Shown here piece after piece: positions 33,638 through 43,952 of a stretch of 53,708 nt of DNA. Origin of the DNA: JBFXAF01 sp050184585. Lineage in GTDB: Bacteria; Pseudomonadota; Alphaproteobacteria; Rhizobiales; Rhizobiaceae. The notes beneath the pieces were generated by a model. It saw only the letters and a list, made by a program, of their open reading frames with translations, ran no database searches and was not told the DNA's origin. Position 1 is the stretch's first letter, and every line of letters begins with the position of its first letter. The translations under genes were made by a program, and so were the position numbers. The stretch lies in NCBI GenBank assembly GCA_050184585.1, contig JBFXAF010000017.1:1-53708 (forward strand), written 5' to 3'.

Positions 33638-35119
33638 CTACTTCTTGCGGATCGGCGCAAGCAGGTCGAACGGCAGCGTGTTTGTCTGTTCAGACGGCGT
33701 GCGCGCGTAAGTCTCGGTCTCGGGCGTCGGCGGAACGTCGAACTCCTGCCGCGCATAGCCGTCGGACTGGCGTGCCGGCTGGATATCGAGCGACGCCAGG
33801 AGCTGCCCGGTCGCGGCGAGCAGGCGATATTCGGCAAAGAGCGCCGCATAGGAGGCCGTGTCCGCCAGGGTGTCGGTGTTGAAGCGGGTGTTCTGGGCGC
33901 TCAGGACATCGAGGAGCGACCGCTGCCCGACCTTGAACTGCTCGCGGTAAGACCCAACCAGACGCTCGCTGGCGGCCGCCTGGGCCTTCAGCGTGCGCGC
34001 GATCTCGGCCTGGCGGAAACGCCGATCCCAGGAGAGGCGGACCGTCTCCTCGAGCTCGCGATGAACCTGGTGCAGCACGAGCCGCTGCTCGCTCGCCCTG
34101 CGAATCTGCTCCTGTTCGTTCGCCTTGTCGATGCCGCCGCGATAGAGGTTCCAGCGCATCACGACCCGCGCCTGAAGGTCGGTGCCGCGCCCTTCCTGAC
34201 CATCGATATCGTAGCCGGCGCGAGCCCGACCCTCGGCGAGAATCTCCGGACCCATCTTGGCGCGTGCGCCGGCCACGAGCGCGTGCGCCGCGTCGATGTC
34301 GGCGCCGGTCGCTTTGACGCGGGGATTGTTGGTGCGTGCGAGCCCCAACGCCTCTTCGAGCGTCTTCGGGAGCTTGCTTGCCACGGACGGCGGCCGCGAC
34401 GGCTTCGTCAGGGGCACGCCGATCGTCTTGTAGAAACGAATCTTGGCGGCCTCGAGCTCCTCGGCGGCCTCCTGGACGCGAACCCGGGCCGCGAAGACCC
34501 GCTCTTCGGCCTGCTGCATGTCCGCATCCGTCAGCACACCGCCGGCGACGCCCTCGCGAATGTCGCCGAGGATGCCCTGATGGAAGCCCTGGTTGCGTTT
34601 CGCCTCCTCGAGGATGGCGCCTTGCAGCATGTATTCGAGATAGTCCTGGACGACCGCGAGCGCGATGTACTCACTGCGTTCCAGCACGCGCAGCGACGCG
34701 CCATCGACACGGGCCGCCTGGTAGTCGACCTCCGCGCGGCGCGCGCCGAAGTCGAACAGCTTCTGGGTGACGACGAGACCGACCTCGCCGCCGTTAAGCG
34801 CCGTATCGGAAACGCCATCAAGGCGGCGTGACGGGGTGTCGAGCCGCCGCGTGTGCGCCGAAGCCTCGAGATCGACGGTCGGAAGATACAGGCCCCGCGC
34901 CTGGCGCAGTTCGAACTCGATCGCTTCCCGGTTCTCGATCGCCTGCCCGATCTCGGGATTGGACTCGGTCGCTATCGCGATCGCTTCCCGCAAGGTGAGC
35001 GCGGAAACGGACGATGTCGCGGCGAGCGCCAGGGCCGCTGACGCAACCACAGACAAAAGCCGGATCGACAGAGATCCTGCCACAGCCCCCCCAATACCAA
35101 CAGTCCACACTCGCGACAC
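33638..35119 (-). CDS. TolC-like outer membrane factor (LapE-type)
   Basis: 493 residues from a GTG at 35119 (other in-frame GTG codons are possible). A signal peptide (LLSVVASAALALAATSSVSA) precedes a mature protein that opens with LTLREAIAIATESNPEIGQA, the usual TolC/OEP repeat start. Two OEP repeats are readable (about residues 40-235 and 250-440), the second with the LLDVLSAQNTRFNTDT signature. It forms the outer-membrane channel and periplasmic tunnel of type I secretion. The C-terminal 50 residues are Pro/Thr/Glu-rich and extra. First gene of the operon, divergent from the Gfo/Idh gene. Confidence 0.93.
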   Translation of the reverse strand: MSRVWTVGIGGAVAGSLSIRLLSVVASAALALAATSSVSALTLREAIAIATESNPEIGQAIENREAIEFELRQARGLYLPTVDLEASAHTRRLDTPSRRLDGVSDTALNGGEVGLVVTQKLFDFGARRAEVDYQAARVDGASLRVLERSEYIALAVVQDYLEYMLQGAILEEAKRNQGFHQGILGDIREGVAGGVLTDADMQQAEERVFAARVRVQEAAEELEAAKIRFYKTIGVPLTKPSRPPSVASKLPKTLEEALGLARTNNPRVKATGADIDAAHALVAGARAKMGPEILAEGRARAGYDIDGQEGRGTDLQARVVMRWNLYRGGIDKANEQEQIRRASEQRLVLHQVHRELEETVRLSWDRRFRQAEIARTLKAQAAASERLVGSYREQFKVGQRSLLDVLSAQNTRFNTDTLADTASYAALFAEYRLLAATGQLLASLDIQPARQSDGYARQEFDVPPTPETETYARTPSEQTNTLPFDLLAPIRKK

Positions 35120-35172
35120 CTTAACGTGCTGCGCAACCTTGAATCCATCGAATTCTTGCGACAGTTGAATCC

Positions 35173-35199
35173 GTTGCTGGAATGCGGCATTTCAGCAAC
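35173..35199. promoter_or_regulatory. 27-bp near-perfect palindrome between the secretion operon and the Gfo/Idh gene
   Basis: GTTGCTG-g-AATGC-g-GCATT-t-CAGCAAC is symmetrical except for one position in each arm. It lies 54 bp upstream of the tolC-like start and 97 bp upstream of the Gfo/Idh start. Position and symmetry suggest a dimeric regulator's operator rather than a terminator, as no T-run follows on either strand. Confidence 0.55.
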
Positions 35200-35230
35200 A
35201 GGTTCGCCATCGACAACATTCGCCGGGCTT

Positions 35231-35246
35231 CCCTTGCGGGCAAGGG
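35231..35246. promoter_or_regulatory. 16-bp perfect palindrome CCCTTGC-GG-GCAAGGG
   Basis: This 7-2-7 inverted repeat lies 50 bp upstream of the Gfo/Idh ATG, between the other two palindromes of the same intergenic region. The loop is too short for a stable hairpin, so an operator is more likely than a terminator. Function unknown. Confidence 0.4.
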
Positions 35247-35271
35247 GCGGATATCTATGTTGGCTTTCATA

Positions 35272-35282
35272 TTGTCTGACAA
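35272..35282. promoter_or_regulatory. GntR-type palindrome TTGTC-T-GACAA before the Gfo/Idh gene
   Basis: The perfect 5-1-5 palindrome lies 13 bp before the ATG at 35296. The TTGTCNGACAA form is typical of operators bound by FadR/FCD-subfamily GntR repressors; here it would overlap the leader and block expression. No GntR gene is visible in the window. Confidence 0.45.
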
Positions 35283-35295
35283 ATAAGGGGGCGGC

Positions 35296-36282
35296 ATGTT
35301 CCGGTGGGGTGTCCTTTCGACGGCCAAGATCGCGCGCGACTTCCTGATCCCGGCGATCCTCGACAGCGAGAACGGCGTGTTGTCGGCAATCGCCAGCCGA
35401 GACCAGGCCAAGGCGAACGCGCTGGCGCTGCGCTTCGGGGCGCCGCACGCGTTTGGCTCCTACGAAGACATGCTCGCGTCCGACACGATCGACGGCGTGT
35501 ACGTCCCGCTGCCGACGTCGCAGCATGTCGAGTGGGCGGTGAAGGCGGCCGACGCCGGCAAGCACGTACTGGTCGAGAAGCCACTGGCGCTGGACGCCAA
35601 GGACATCGCTCCGGTGATCGCCGCGCGGGACCGCAACAAGGTGCTGGTCTGCGAGGCCTTCATGGTCACCTACCACCCGCAGTGGATGAAGGTGCGGGAA
35701 CTGGTGCGGTCGGGCGCGATTGGGCGACTGCGGCATGTGCAGGGCGCATTCGCCTACCACAACGTCGATCCCGACAACATGCGCAACAAGCCGGAGCTGG
35801 GCGGTGGGGCGCTGCCCGACATCGGCGTCTATCCGACGGTGGCGACGCGCTTCGTCACCGGCAAGGAGCCGCGCCGGCTGCAGGCGACCGTCGAGCGCGA
35901 CGTTAAGTTCGGGACGGACATCTATTCCTCGACCAAGGCCGATTTCGGCGACTTCCACCTGACCTTCTACTGCTCGACGCAGATGGCGCTGCGGCAGTTC
36001 ATGGTGTTCCACGGCGACAAGGGCTTCATCGAGGTGCACGCGCCGTTCAATGCCGGCATCTACGACCATCACCGGATCGAACTTCACAACCAGGGCCACA
36101 CGGAGGCGACTGTCTTCCGTTTCCCGGGCACCAGCCAGTACCGGCTTGAGGTCGAGGCCTTCGCCAAGGCGGCGAAGGGCGAGAACGTGCCGGTCTTCCC
36201 CCTCGAGGATTCGGTGAAGAACCAGAAGGTCATCGACGCGATCCTCCGCGCCGGCGGGCATGAAGGGTGGGAAGAGGTCTGA
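35296..36282 (+). CDS. Gfo/Idh/MocA family NAD(P)-dependent oxidoreductase
   Basis: This 328-residue protein has an N-terminal Rossmann domain (FRWGVLSTAKIARDFLIPAI, then AIASRD) and the family's EKP catalytic-Lys motif (GKHVLVEKPLAL, Lys about residue 97). Its C-terminal alpha/beta domain contains GGGALPDIGVYP. The family oxidises or reduces sugars, inositols or related polyols and includes trans-dihydrodiol dehydrogenases; the substrate is not evident. Its start follows AAGGGGGCGG. A GntR-like palindrome in the leader suggests substrate-induced expression. It converges with the ChaC-like gene, 3 bp apart. Confidence 0.93.
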   Translation: MFRWGVLSTAKIARDFLIPAILDSENGVLSAIASRDQAKANALALRFGAPHAFGSYEDMLASDTIDGVYVPLPTSQHVEWAVKAADAGKHVLVEKPLALDAKDIAPVIAARDRNKVLVCEAFMVTYHPQWMKVRELVRSGAIGRLRHVQGAFAYHNVDPDNMRNKPELGGGALPDIGVYPTVATRFVTGKEPRRLQATVERDVKFGTDIYSSTKADFGDFHLTFYCSTQMALRQFMVFHGDKGFIEVHAPFNAGIYDHHRIELHNQGHTEATVFRFPGTSQYRLEVEAFAKAAKGENVPVFPLEDSVKNQKVIDAILRAGGHEGWEEV

Positions 36283-36285
36283 GGT

Positions 36286-36972
36286 TCAGGCACCGAAGCG
36301 CGCGTCGATCCGTTCCGCGACCATGTCCTGGAGGCGCCACAGCCTGCGATCACGGATGCCGAGTTTCTCCAGCATGCTCACCGTGGCGTGCAGATATTCC
36401 GCCATCGAACCCCTGAAGCCGCACGCGGTGGCAAGCATGTCGGCAAGCTGGTCGTCGTCGAGGCCGGTCACGTAGCGGCCGCTGGCGCGGTTCATGGCGA
36501 AGGTCAGCGCCCTGAGCGGACCGTCTGTCGTCCCAACATTGATCCAGCGCGCCGGGAAGGCCGACGGCACCATGCTCATCTCGCGGCGGATGAGCCTGTC
36601 GAGATTGGCCTCGAGCCCGGCGTCGGGTAGACGGAAGGCCACACCGCGGCACTGGCCGCCACGATCGAGCGCCAGCATCAGTCCGGGCTGCTCGGCATTG
36701 CCCCGAAAGCGATAGTCCCAGCCAAGGCAGAAGGAGCGACGCCAGCCGCGGGCGAGCGCGACGCGCCGGTCCGCGATGTCGAAGCAGGGATTCCAGATGA
36801 GCGAACCATAGGCGAATACCCAGAAGCCAGTTTCAGGGGCCTCCGCGATCAGCCGGGCGACGATCTCCTCGTAGTCGGCGTCGGTCGCGAGCCGGTAGCC
36901 CGGCAAAAGGCGCGGGCCAGGGTCGGGGATCTCGCGGGCAAGGCGCGCGACATGCGCCTCGGTGAGGCGCAT
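36286..36972 (-). CDS. ChaC-like gamma-glutamylcyclotransferase (copy 1)
   Basis: About 228 residues from the ATG at 36972 (MRLTEAHVARL); an ATG at 36999 is an alternative, and the paralogue at 51.3-52.0 kb starts with a similar MRLT. The ChaC signature is clear: FAYGSLIWNPCF near residue 55, followed by GWRRSFCLGWDYRFRG and an LDRGGQCRGVAFRL strand with the catalytic-acid region. ChaC enzymes cut glutathione to 5-oxoproline and Cys-Gly in the cytoplasm. It is divergent from the TIR-STAND gene. Confidence 0.9.
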   Translation of the reverse strand: MRLTEAHVARLAREIPDPGPRLLPGYRLATDADYEEIVARLIAEAPETGFWVFAYGSLIWNPCFDIADRRVALARGWRRSFCLGWDYRFRGNAEQPGLMLALDRGGQCRGVAFRLPDAGLEANLDRLIRREMSMVPSAFPARWINVGTTDGPLRALTFAMNRASGRYVTGLDDDQLADMLATACGFRGSMAEYLHATVSMLEKLGIRDRRLWRLQDMVAERIDARFGA

Positions 36973-37111
36973 CGGACGGGGCGGGCGGGAGGAAGGCATG
37001 AAGGCGAACCGGTGACGAACCAGATTCGCCAATGCGCGGCTGGCGCGCAAGAGCCCATCCCTTGCGCCACGATCGCCGGCGCGGGTAGATGGCCGGGAGG
37101 GAGCCAAGAAC

Positions 37112-39610
37112 TTGGCCGACATCTTCGTCTCCTACACGTCGAGCGATCGCGACTGGGCGTTCTGGATCGGACGCGAGCTGAAGGCGCTCGGCCACGTCGC
37201 GCACATCCACGAATGGGAGATCGCCGGCGGCGAGAACATCTACGCCTGGATGGAGGAGCGTCACGACGCGGCCGACCATGTGCTCTGCGTCGTCTCGGAC
37301 GCCTATCTGAAGGCCCCCTACTCGACGCTGGAGCGCAACGCCGCGCTCTGGCAGGCGGCATCCAACCGCCCGGGCTTCGTGCTCTTCGCAGTGGTGAAGC
37401 CGTGCCGCCTGCCCACGCTGTCGGACCACCTCAAGCGCTGCGAACTGCACGGCATCCCGGAGGACGACGCCCGCAAGCGCTTCCATGCCTTCATGGAGAA
37501 GCGCGCGGAGGCGCAGGCGGCTTTCTTTCCCGGAACCTACGCCGTCTCCAACATTCCGATCCGCCTGCCCGAACATTTCCTCGGCCGCGACGACGACATC
37601 AAGGAAATCCGAGCCGCGCTCACCCGCTACGAGGGGCGCGTCGCGATCTGCGCGCTGCACGGGCTGCGCGGCGTGGGCAAGACGACGCTGGCCGCCGCCT
37701 ATGCGGAGCGGCATCGGGAGGAGTACCGGGCGACATGGTGGGTGCGCGCCGCCGACGATGCGACGATGCGCGCCGACCTCGTCGGCCTCGGCGTCAGACT
37801 GAAATGGGTCGCCGCGGACGACAAGGAGGAGCCGGCCCTCGCCACCATCATGGAAAGGCTCAGGCAGGAGGGGGAAGGCATCCTGCTCGTCTATGACAAT
37901 GCCGTCGATGCCAAGTCTCTCAGAAAATGCCTGCCGCTCGGCGGCGGCGCGCATGTGCTGGTCACGTCCAACGCGCCGTCATGGCGCGGCGTCGCCTCGC
38001 CGGTCGAGATCCGGCTGTGGCCGACCGACATCGGCGCGGAATATCTGGTTGTGCGGACCGGCCGGCCCGAGGAGCGCCCGCAGGCGCTGGAACTCTCCGA
38101 GACGCTCGGCGGACTGCCGCTGGCGCATGAACAGGCGGCGGCCTATTGCGAGCGGCTCGACATCGGGCTCGGCGAGTATTTCAAGCGTTTCCGCGCCTCG
38201 CCGGCCAAATACCTCGACGCGGCGGGCGACGCGCCGGCCGAGTATCATGACGGATTGACCGTGGCGAAGACCTACGCGCTGGCGATCGGCGAGGCGGCGA
38301 AGCTCCACCCGGCGGCCGAGCCGCTGATCCTCCACGCCGCGCTGCTCGCGCCCGAGCCAATCCCGCTCTCGCTGTTTTCCGGCGCGCGCGAGAAGCTCGG
38401 GGAGCCGCTGGCCTCCGCGCTCGATGGCGACGGGCTCGACGAGGCCGTGGCGGCGCTGCGCGCCTTCGCGCTGGTCGATCGCGAGCGCATTCCGGACGAG
38501 CGCGACCCTGAGATCGAGACGGACTGCATCAGGCTGCACCGGCTGGTCAGGCAGATCGCCGCCGGGCGGCTCGGCGAGGCGCAGCGAGCCGGAGCGCTGA
38601 GGTCGCTGTCGGAAGCGGTGGCGGAAGCCTATCCGGCCCAGGCGCTCGTCGACCCGGAAGCCTGGCCGACCGCGCGAAGGCTCGACCATATCGCCGCCGA
38701 ACTCGTCGAGACGGTGCTGCCGAGCCTGCCGCCGTCCGACCATGTCTGGCGCCTCTACAGCGCGCTGGCCGGCTATCGGAAGGCGGCGCTGGGCCGCTAC
38801 CCCGAGGCGAAAACCCTCTACGAGAAGGCGCTCGCCGCGGTGACGGCGCTCAACGGGCCGGAGCATGTCGACACCAGCGGCGTCCTGCACAATATCGGCT
38901 ACCTGCTCGAGTTCATGAACGACGACAGCGGCGCGCGCGACCATTATGCGAAGGCGCTGACGATCCGGGAAAGACTGCTCGGCGAGGACGACCCGCGAGT
39001 CTCCAACTCGCTGAACAACCTCGCCCGGATGAAGCGCGACCTCGGCGAGTTCGATGAGGCGAAGCCGCTGATCGAGCGGGCGCTGGCGATCCGGGAAAAG
39101 CTGAATGGGCCGGAGTCGCTGGAGGCGGTCGTCTCGATCCACGACCTCGCCTATCTGCATTATCTGAGGAAGGAGTACGACGCGGCGCGCGCACTCTACG
39201 ATCGCTCGATCGAGATCTGCGAGCGCGTACACGGCAAGGAGCACTTCGCCACCGGCTATGTGTTGAACAGCTATGCACACTTGCTGCGCGACACCGCCGA
39301 CTATGACGGCGCGGAGAAAGCCTACCGGCGGGCGGCGGCGATCGATGCCCTGCGATACGGGCCCGAGCATCCGAGCACCAACCACGCGAGGGCCTCGCTG
39401 GCGCGGCTGATGTTCATCAAGGGTGACGCGGCGGCGGCGCTGGCGGAAGCCGAAGCGGCGCTGGCGATGCTGGAAAAGTCGCTCGGCGCTTCCCACGACT
39501 GGCCGAAACGCGCCGCGAGCGTGCTGGCAGCATCGCTGGATATGCTTGGCCGTGCCGATGAGGCAGCGGCGGCGAGGGCGAAGTACGGAGTGGAAAACTT
39601 CCAGGTCTGA
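37112..39610 (+). CDS. TIR-STAND(NB-ARC-like)-TPR protein, candidate NLR-like anti-phage effector
   Basis: 832 residues starting at TTG 37112, supported by GGGAGGGAG about 9 nt upstream and by the TIR domain beginning at once (ADIFVSYTSSDRDWAFWIG). The TIR domain covers residues 1-130, with the NADase-type Glu74 in YSTLERNAAL. A STAND NTPase follows (about 155-480): Walker A GLRGVGKT (184-191), Walker B ILLVYDN (257-263), sensor TSN (285-287) and an NB-ARC-like GGLPLA (333-338). From about 540 to 815 there are five or more kinesin-light-chain-type TPRs of 42 residues (for example LNNLARMKRDLGEFDEAKPL). The TPRs should sense a ligand, the STAND module oligomerise, and the TIR domain hydrolyse NAD+ to stop infection; this function is inferred from architecture. 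It stands alone, with no partner genes. Confidence 0.88.
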   Translation: MADIFVSYTSSDRDWAFWIGRELKALGHVAHIHEWEIAGGENIYAWMEERHDAADHVLCVVSDAYLKAPYSTLERNAALWQAASNRPGFVLFAVVKPCRLPTLSDHLKRCELHGIPEDDARKRFHAFMEKRAEAQAAFFPGTYAVSNIPIRLPEHFLGRDDDIKEIRAALTRYEGRVAICALHGLRGVGKTTLAAAYAERHREEYRATWWVRAADDATMRADLVGLGVRLKWVAADDKEEPALATIMERLRQEGEGILLVYDNAVDAKSLRKCLPLGGGAHVLVTSNAPSWRGVASPVEIRLWPTDIGAEYLVVRTGRPEERPQALELSETLGGLPLAHEQAAAYCERLDIGLGEYFKRFRASPAKYLDAAGDAPAEYHDGLTVAKTYALAIGEAAKLHPAAEPLILHAALLAPEPIPLSLFSGAREKLGEPLASALDGDGLDEAVAALRAFALVDRERIPDERDPEIETDCIRLHRLVRQIAAGRLGEAQRAGALRSLSEAVAEAYPAQALVDPEAWPTARRLDHIAAELVETVLPSLPPSDHVWRLYSALAGYRKAALGRYPEAKTLYEKALAAVTALNGPEHVDTSGVLHNIGYLLEFMNDDSGARDHYAKALTIRERLLGEDDPRVSNSLNNLARMKRDLGEFDEAKPLIERALAIREKLNGPESLEAVVSIHDLAYLHYLRKEYDAARALYDRSIEICERVHGKEHFATGYVLNSYAHLLRDTADYDGAEKAYRRAAAIDALRYGPEHPSTNHARASLARLMFIKGDAAAALAEAEAALAMLEKSLGASHDWPKRAASVLAASLDMLGRADEAAAARAKYGVENFQV

Positions 39611-39632
39611 GGCTGAACGAGCGGTCCGCCTC

Positions 39633-40409
39633 CTAAAGTAGGAAGAACGTTCCGATCCGGGCAGCGACCCATTCCGGCCGGGTAACGGTCGGAACATGCC
39701 CGGCGCCATCCGCCACCTCCAGATGGGCGCGCGGCAGCATCGCCGCCAGCCGCTCCGCAGCGGCGAGCGGCGTTATCGCGTCGCGGCTGCCGTGCAGGAT
39801 CAATGTCGGGATATCGAGGCCGGGGAGGCGATGATCGACGTCGAAGCCGTCGAGGCATTCCATGAGTTCGACGGCCGCCTTGGCGGTCGATCGATTGGTG
39901 ATGAGTTTTCCCCAAGCGCGTTCCGCCACGCAGTCATCTTCCGGAATGCAGGCGTCGATGAACGCGTCCATCGTGCGCGGGAAATCAACGCGGCATCCCT
40001 GCAGCATCCTGTCGAGCTGGGGCGAACGGTTGCCCCGAGTGCGCCCGTCGACGAGGACCAGTCCTTCAAATCGCTGCGGATGCCTCAATGCCGCTTCCAC
40101 GACGATGGAAGCGCCGGCCGACTCACCAGCCAGAACGCAACGCTCGATATCCAGGCGGTCGAGGACCGTGAAAAGGTCGGAGACCAGCGCCTCGAAGCTT
40201 ATCTTCGGCGATCGATCGATCGTGGCTCCGGTGCCCCGATGATCGTAGGTGACTGTACGCCATGAACGGCTGAGATGCTCGAAAACCGGGAACCAGAGTT
40301 CTCCGCTTCCCACCCAGCCGCCGTGTGCAACGAATGTGCGCGGACCTGGCCCGAACGCGGAAACCATGATGCTCGCGTCGTCGGTGTGAATGAACACGGC
40401 AACCCCCAT
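39633..40409 (-). CDS. Alpha/beta hydrolase
   Basis: This 258-residue single-domain protein has the alpha/beta hydrolase elements: oxyanion-hole region VAHGGWVGSGELW, nucleophile elbow GESAG (Ser in LAGESAGASIVVE), acid Asp in LHGSRDAITP, and catalytic His in DGAGHVPTVTRPEW. The substrate cannot be inferred. It is cytoplasmic, with no signal peptide. A GCCTG-CATAT-CAGGC inverted repeat (40422-40436) lies just upstream of the ATG and could be an operator. It converges with the TIR-STAND gene. Confidence 0.9.
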   Translation of the reverse strand: MGVAVFIHTDDASIMVSAFGPGPRTFVAHGGWVGSGELWFPVFEHLSRSWRTVTYDHRGTGATIDRSPKISFEALVSDLFTVLDRLDIERCVLAGESAGASIVVEAALRHPQRFEGLVLVDGRTRGNRSPQLDRMLQGCRVDFPRTMDAFIDACIPEDDCVAERAWGKLITNRSTAKAAVELMECLDGFDVDHRLPGLDIPTLILHGSRDAITPLAAAERLAAMLPRAHLEVADGAGHVPTVTRPEWVAARIGTFFLL

Positions 40410-40478
40410 AGCCCTGTCTGCGCCTGCATATCAGGCAGGAGTGATCATGTCTCCTTGCGTCGCGGAGGCTTGAACGGC

Positions 40479-41573
40479 CTACCACCACACCCCGCCGCGG
40501 GTGACGCGGATGCGCGGGTCGCTGTCGGGCAGGGCGAGATGGGTATCGCAGGCCGGGCCGGCATGGTCGGGCGAATCGGCTTCGACGGGCATCTCGACCA
40601 GCCCCATGCCGAAGGTCGGATTGGCGGGACGTATGCGCGGGACGAGCGAGGGGCGGGGCCGCAGTTCCCTCGCCCGCGCGACGGCGCCGGCATCCGGGCC
40701 GACGCCGGCCCTCAGCGCCATCAGGCGCGCGACGCGGGTCGCGGTCGGCGGGTGCGAGCGCAGGACCGAGGGATTGGGAAGGCGGCTGCCGGGCAGCATC
40801 ATGCCTTCCCAGAGCTTCCCCTGCGCCTTCTCCAGCTTGGTCAGCGCCGAGGCGAGGCCGTCGGGGTCGCCGGTGAGCAGGGCCGCGCCCAGGTCGGCAT
40901 CGAACTCGCGGGTGCGCGACAGAGCGAGCTGGAGCAGGCCTCCGACCGTCGGCGCGGCGATCAGCACCAGCACGGCGAGCCACGGCACCGCCTCGCCCAT
41001 GCCGCCGAACAGGCCGCCGAGATTGAGGAAGAGCGAGAGCAGACCGATGGTCGACATCAGCGAGGTGAAACGGGAGACCATGTCGGCGAAGGCCATGACC
41101 TTCACGTCCTCATGGGCGATGTGACTGACCTCGTGGGCGAGCACCCCAGCGAGTTCCCGGAGCGTCAGGTTTCGTGCGAGCGCGTCGGTGATGGCCACCG
41201 CCGAATCCTCGCGCCGCCCGACGGCGAAGGCATTCATCATCTTCGACGGTATGACGTGGAGCCTCGGGACCGACGGCAGGCTGGCGCGGCGGGCGAGTTC
41301 CTCCATGATCTCGATGCCGTCCGGAAACTGGGTCCGCGAGACCGGTTGCGCCTTGTACATGGCGAGCACCATCTGGGGACTGACGCGGCGCGCGACCACC
41401 ATGGAAATGACGCCGAAGATGGTCGCGTAGATGACGCCCGAAAGGCCGCCGAACGCCCAGGCCGTGACGCCCAGCAGCAGCAGCGAGCCGGCGCCCAGCA
41501 GCCATGTGTGGATTGTGTTGAGAGCCCGGTGCCGGCGCTCGGTGAAATGATCGAGGGAGGGAGGCGTCGCCAT
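40479..41573 (-). CDS. M48 family membrane zinc metalloprotease (HtpX-like)
   Basis: About 364 residues from the ATG at 41573 (MATPPSLDHFTER); the frame continues 30 codons further without similarity. Two N-terminal membrane segments (residues about 22-60) precede the zinc site HEVSH in LAGVLAHEVSHIAHED; two more hydrophobic segments follow, then the third zinc ligand Glu in REFDADLGAALL. This is the HtpX/Ste24 layout of an inner-membrane quality-control protease. A C-terminal extension of about 100 residues (after SHPPTATRVARL) goes beyond typical HtpX. It is divergent from dnaK, which fits a link to stress. Confidence 0.9.
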   Translation of the reverse strand: MATPPSLDHFTERRHRALNTIHTWLLGAGSLLLLGVTAWAFGGLSGVIYATIFGVISMVVARRVSPQMVLAMYKAQPVSRTQFPDGIEIMEELARRASLPSVPRLHVIPSKMMNAFAVGRREDSAVAITDALARNLTLRELAGVLAHEVSHIAHEDVKVMAFADMVSRFTSLMSTIGLLSLFLNLGGLFGGMGEAVPWLAVLVLIAAPTVGGLLQLALSRTREFDADLGAALLTGDPDGLASALTKLEKAQGKLWEGMMLPGSRLPNPSVLRSHPPTATRVARLMALRAGVGPDAGAVARARELRPRPSLVPRIRPANPTFGMGLVEMPVEADSPDHAGPACDTHLALPDSDPRIRVTRGGVWW

Positions 41574-41676
41574 GCGCCAAAATATGGCGTGGCGACCGGG
41601 CTTTGCCGAGTCCCCGCTTCTCAACAGGCTGAAAGCTCCGTGCAAGCGAGGATGATTATTCACAGGCCAGCAAGCG

Positions 41677-41705
41677 CTTGCAGCCCAAAGAGGCTGTTCT
41701 TATAT
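41677..41705 (+). promoter_or_regulatory. Heat-shock (RpoH-type) promoter of dnaK
   Basis: CTTG (41677-41680), 18 nt, then CTTATAT (41699-41705) followed by ACG fits the alphaproteobacterial heat-shock pattern CTTG-N17/18-CYTATNTNNG. It lies about 120 bp upstream of the dnaK ATG. The -35 overlaps the palindrome CAAGCGCTTG (41671-41680). The rest of the 41574-41829 gap shows no other gene. Confidence 0.65.
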
Positions 41706-41829
41706 ACGCCGCACATCCGCGCGGAGGCCGGCCAAGCCCGGCAAGGTGCGGAAATCCAAGGTAAGTAGGGGCAGCCCAGAGGAACGCCTCGCAGAGGGTC
41801 CGGGCGGCCTGCTCAGCGGAGAGACAGAC

Positions 41830-43746
<1,917 letters not shown>

Positions 43747-43773
43747 CGCTGAAGTCCCTTCGCTAACCGTGCG

Positions 43774-43806
43774 AAAGCCCGGGCCAAGGCCCGGGCTTTT
43801 TCTTTT
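43774..43806 (+). terminator. Rho-independent terminator after dnaK
   Basis: A 12-bp perfect stem, AAAGCCCGGGCC (43774-43785) and GGCCCGGGCTTT (43788-43799), with a 2-nt spacer is followed by a T-rich tract (TTTTTCTTTT). It lies 27 bp after the dnaK stop, so dnaJ is either attenuated read-through or has its own promoter within 43807-43952. Confidence 0.85.
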
Positions 43807-43952
43807 GAATTGGGCGTAAGGCACAGAAAAACACGCCATTCAGCGCATCGCCTATGGTAACGTGCACGGCGGTTCACTAAATCGGGGCCAACCGCGGAAG
43901 GTGGCGCACCACCGCGTGGGGCGTGGGCGCGACAAGGCTGCGATGGGACCCG

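Noticed and set aside
31308..33710. An 800-codon plus-strand frame opposite the ABC exporter and HlyD genes
   Set aside because: It is a shadow of the exporter genes, which have clear Walker, LSGGQ and HlyD motifs. Its product is His/Arg/Asp-rich with no fold.
36286..39640. A possible mobile island around the TIR-STAND gene
   Set aside because: No integrase, transposase, tRNA, direct repeats or marked change in base composition is visible; only its isolation and patchy distribution of such genes argue for transfer.
40422..40436. GCCTG-CATAT-CAGGC inverted repeat upstream of the alpha/beta hydrolase
   Set aside because: It is short and single, so chance is a fair explanation; mentioned only with the hydrolase gene.
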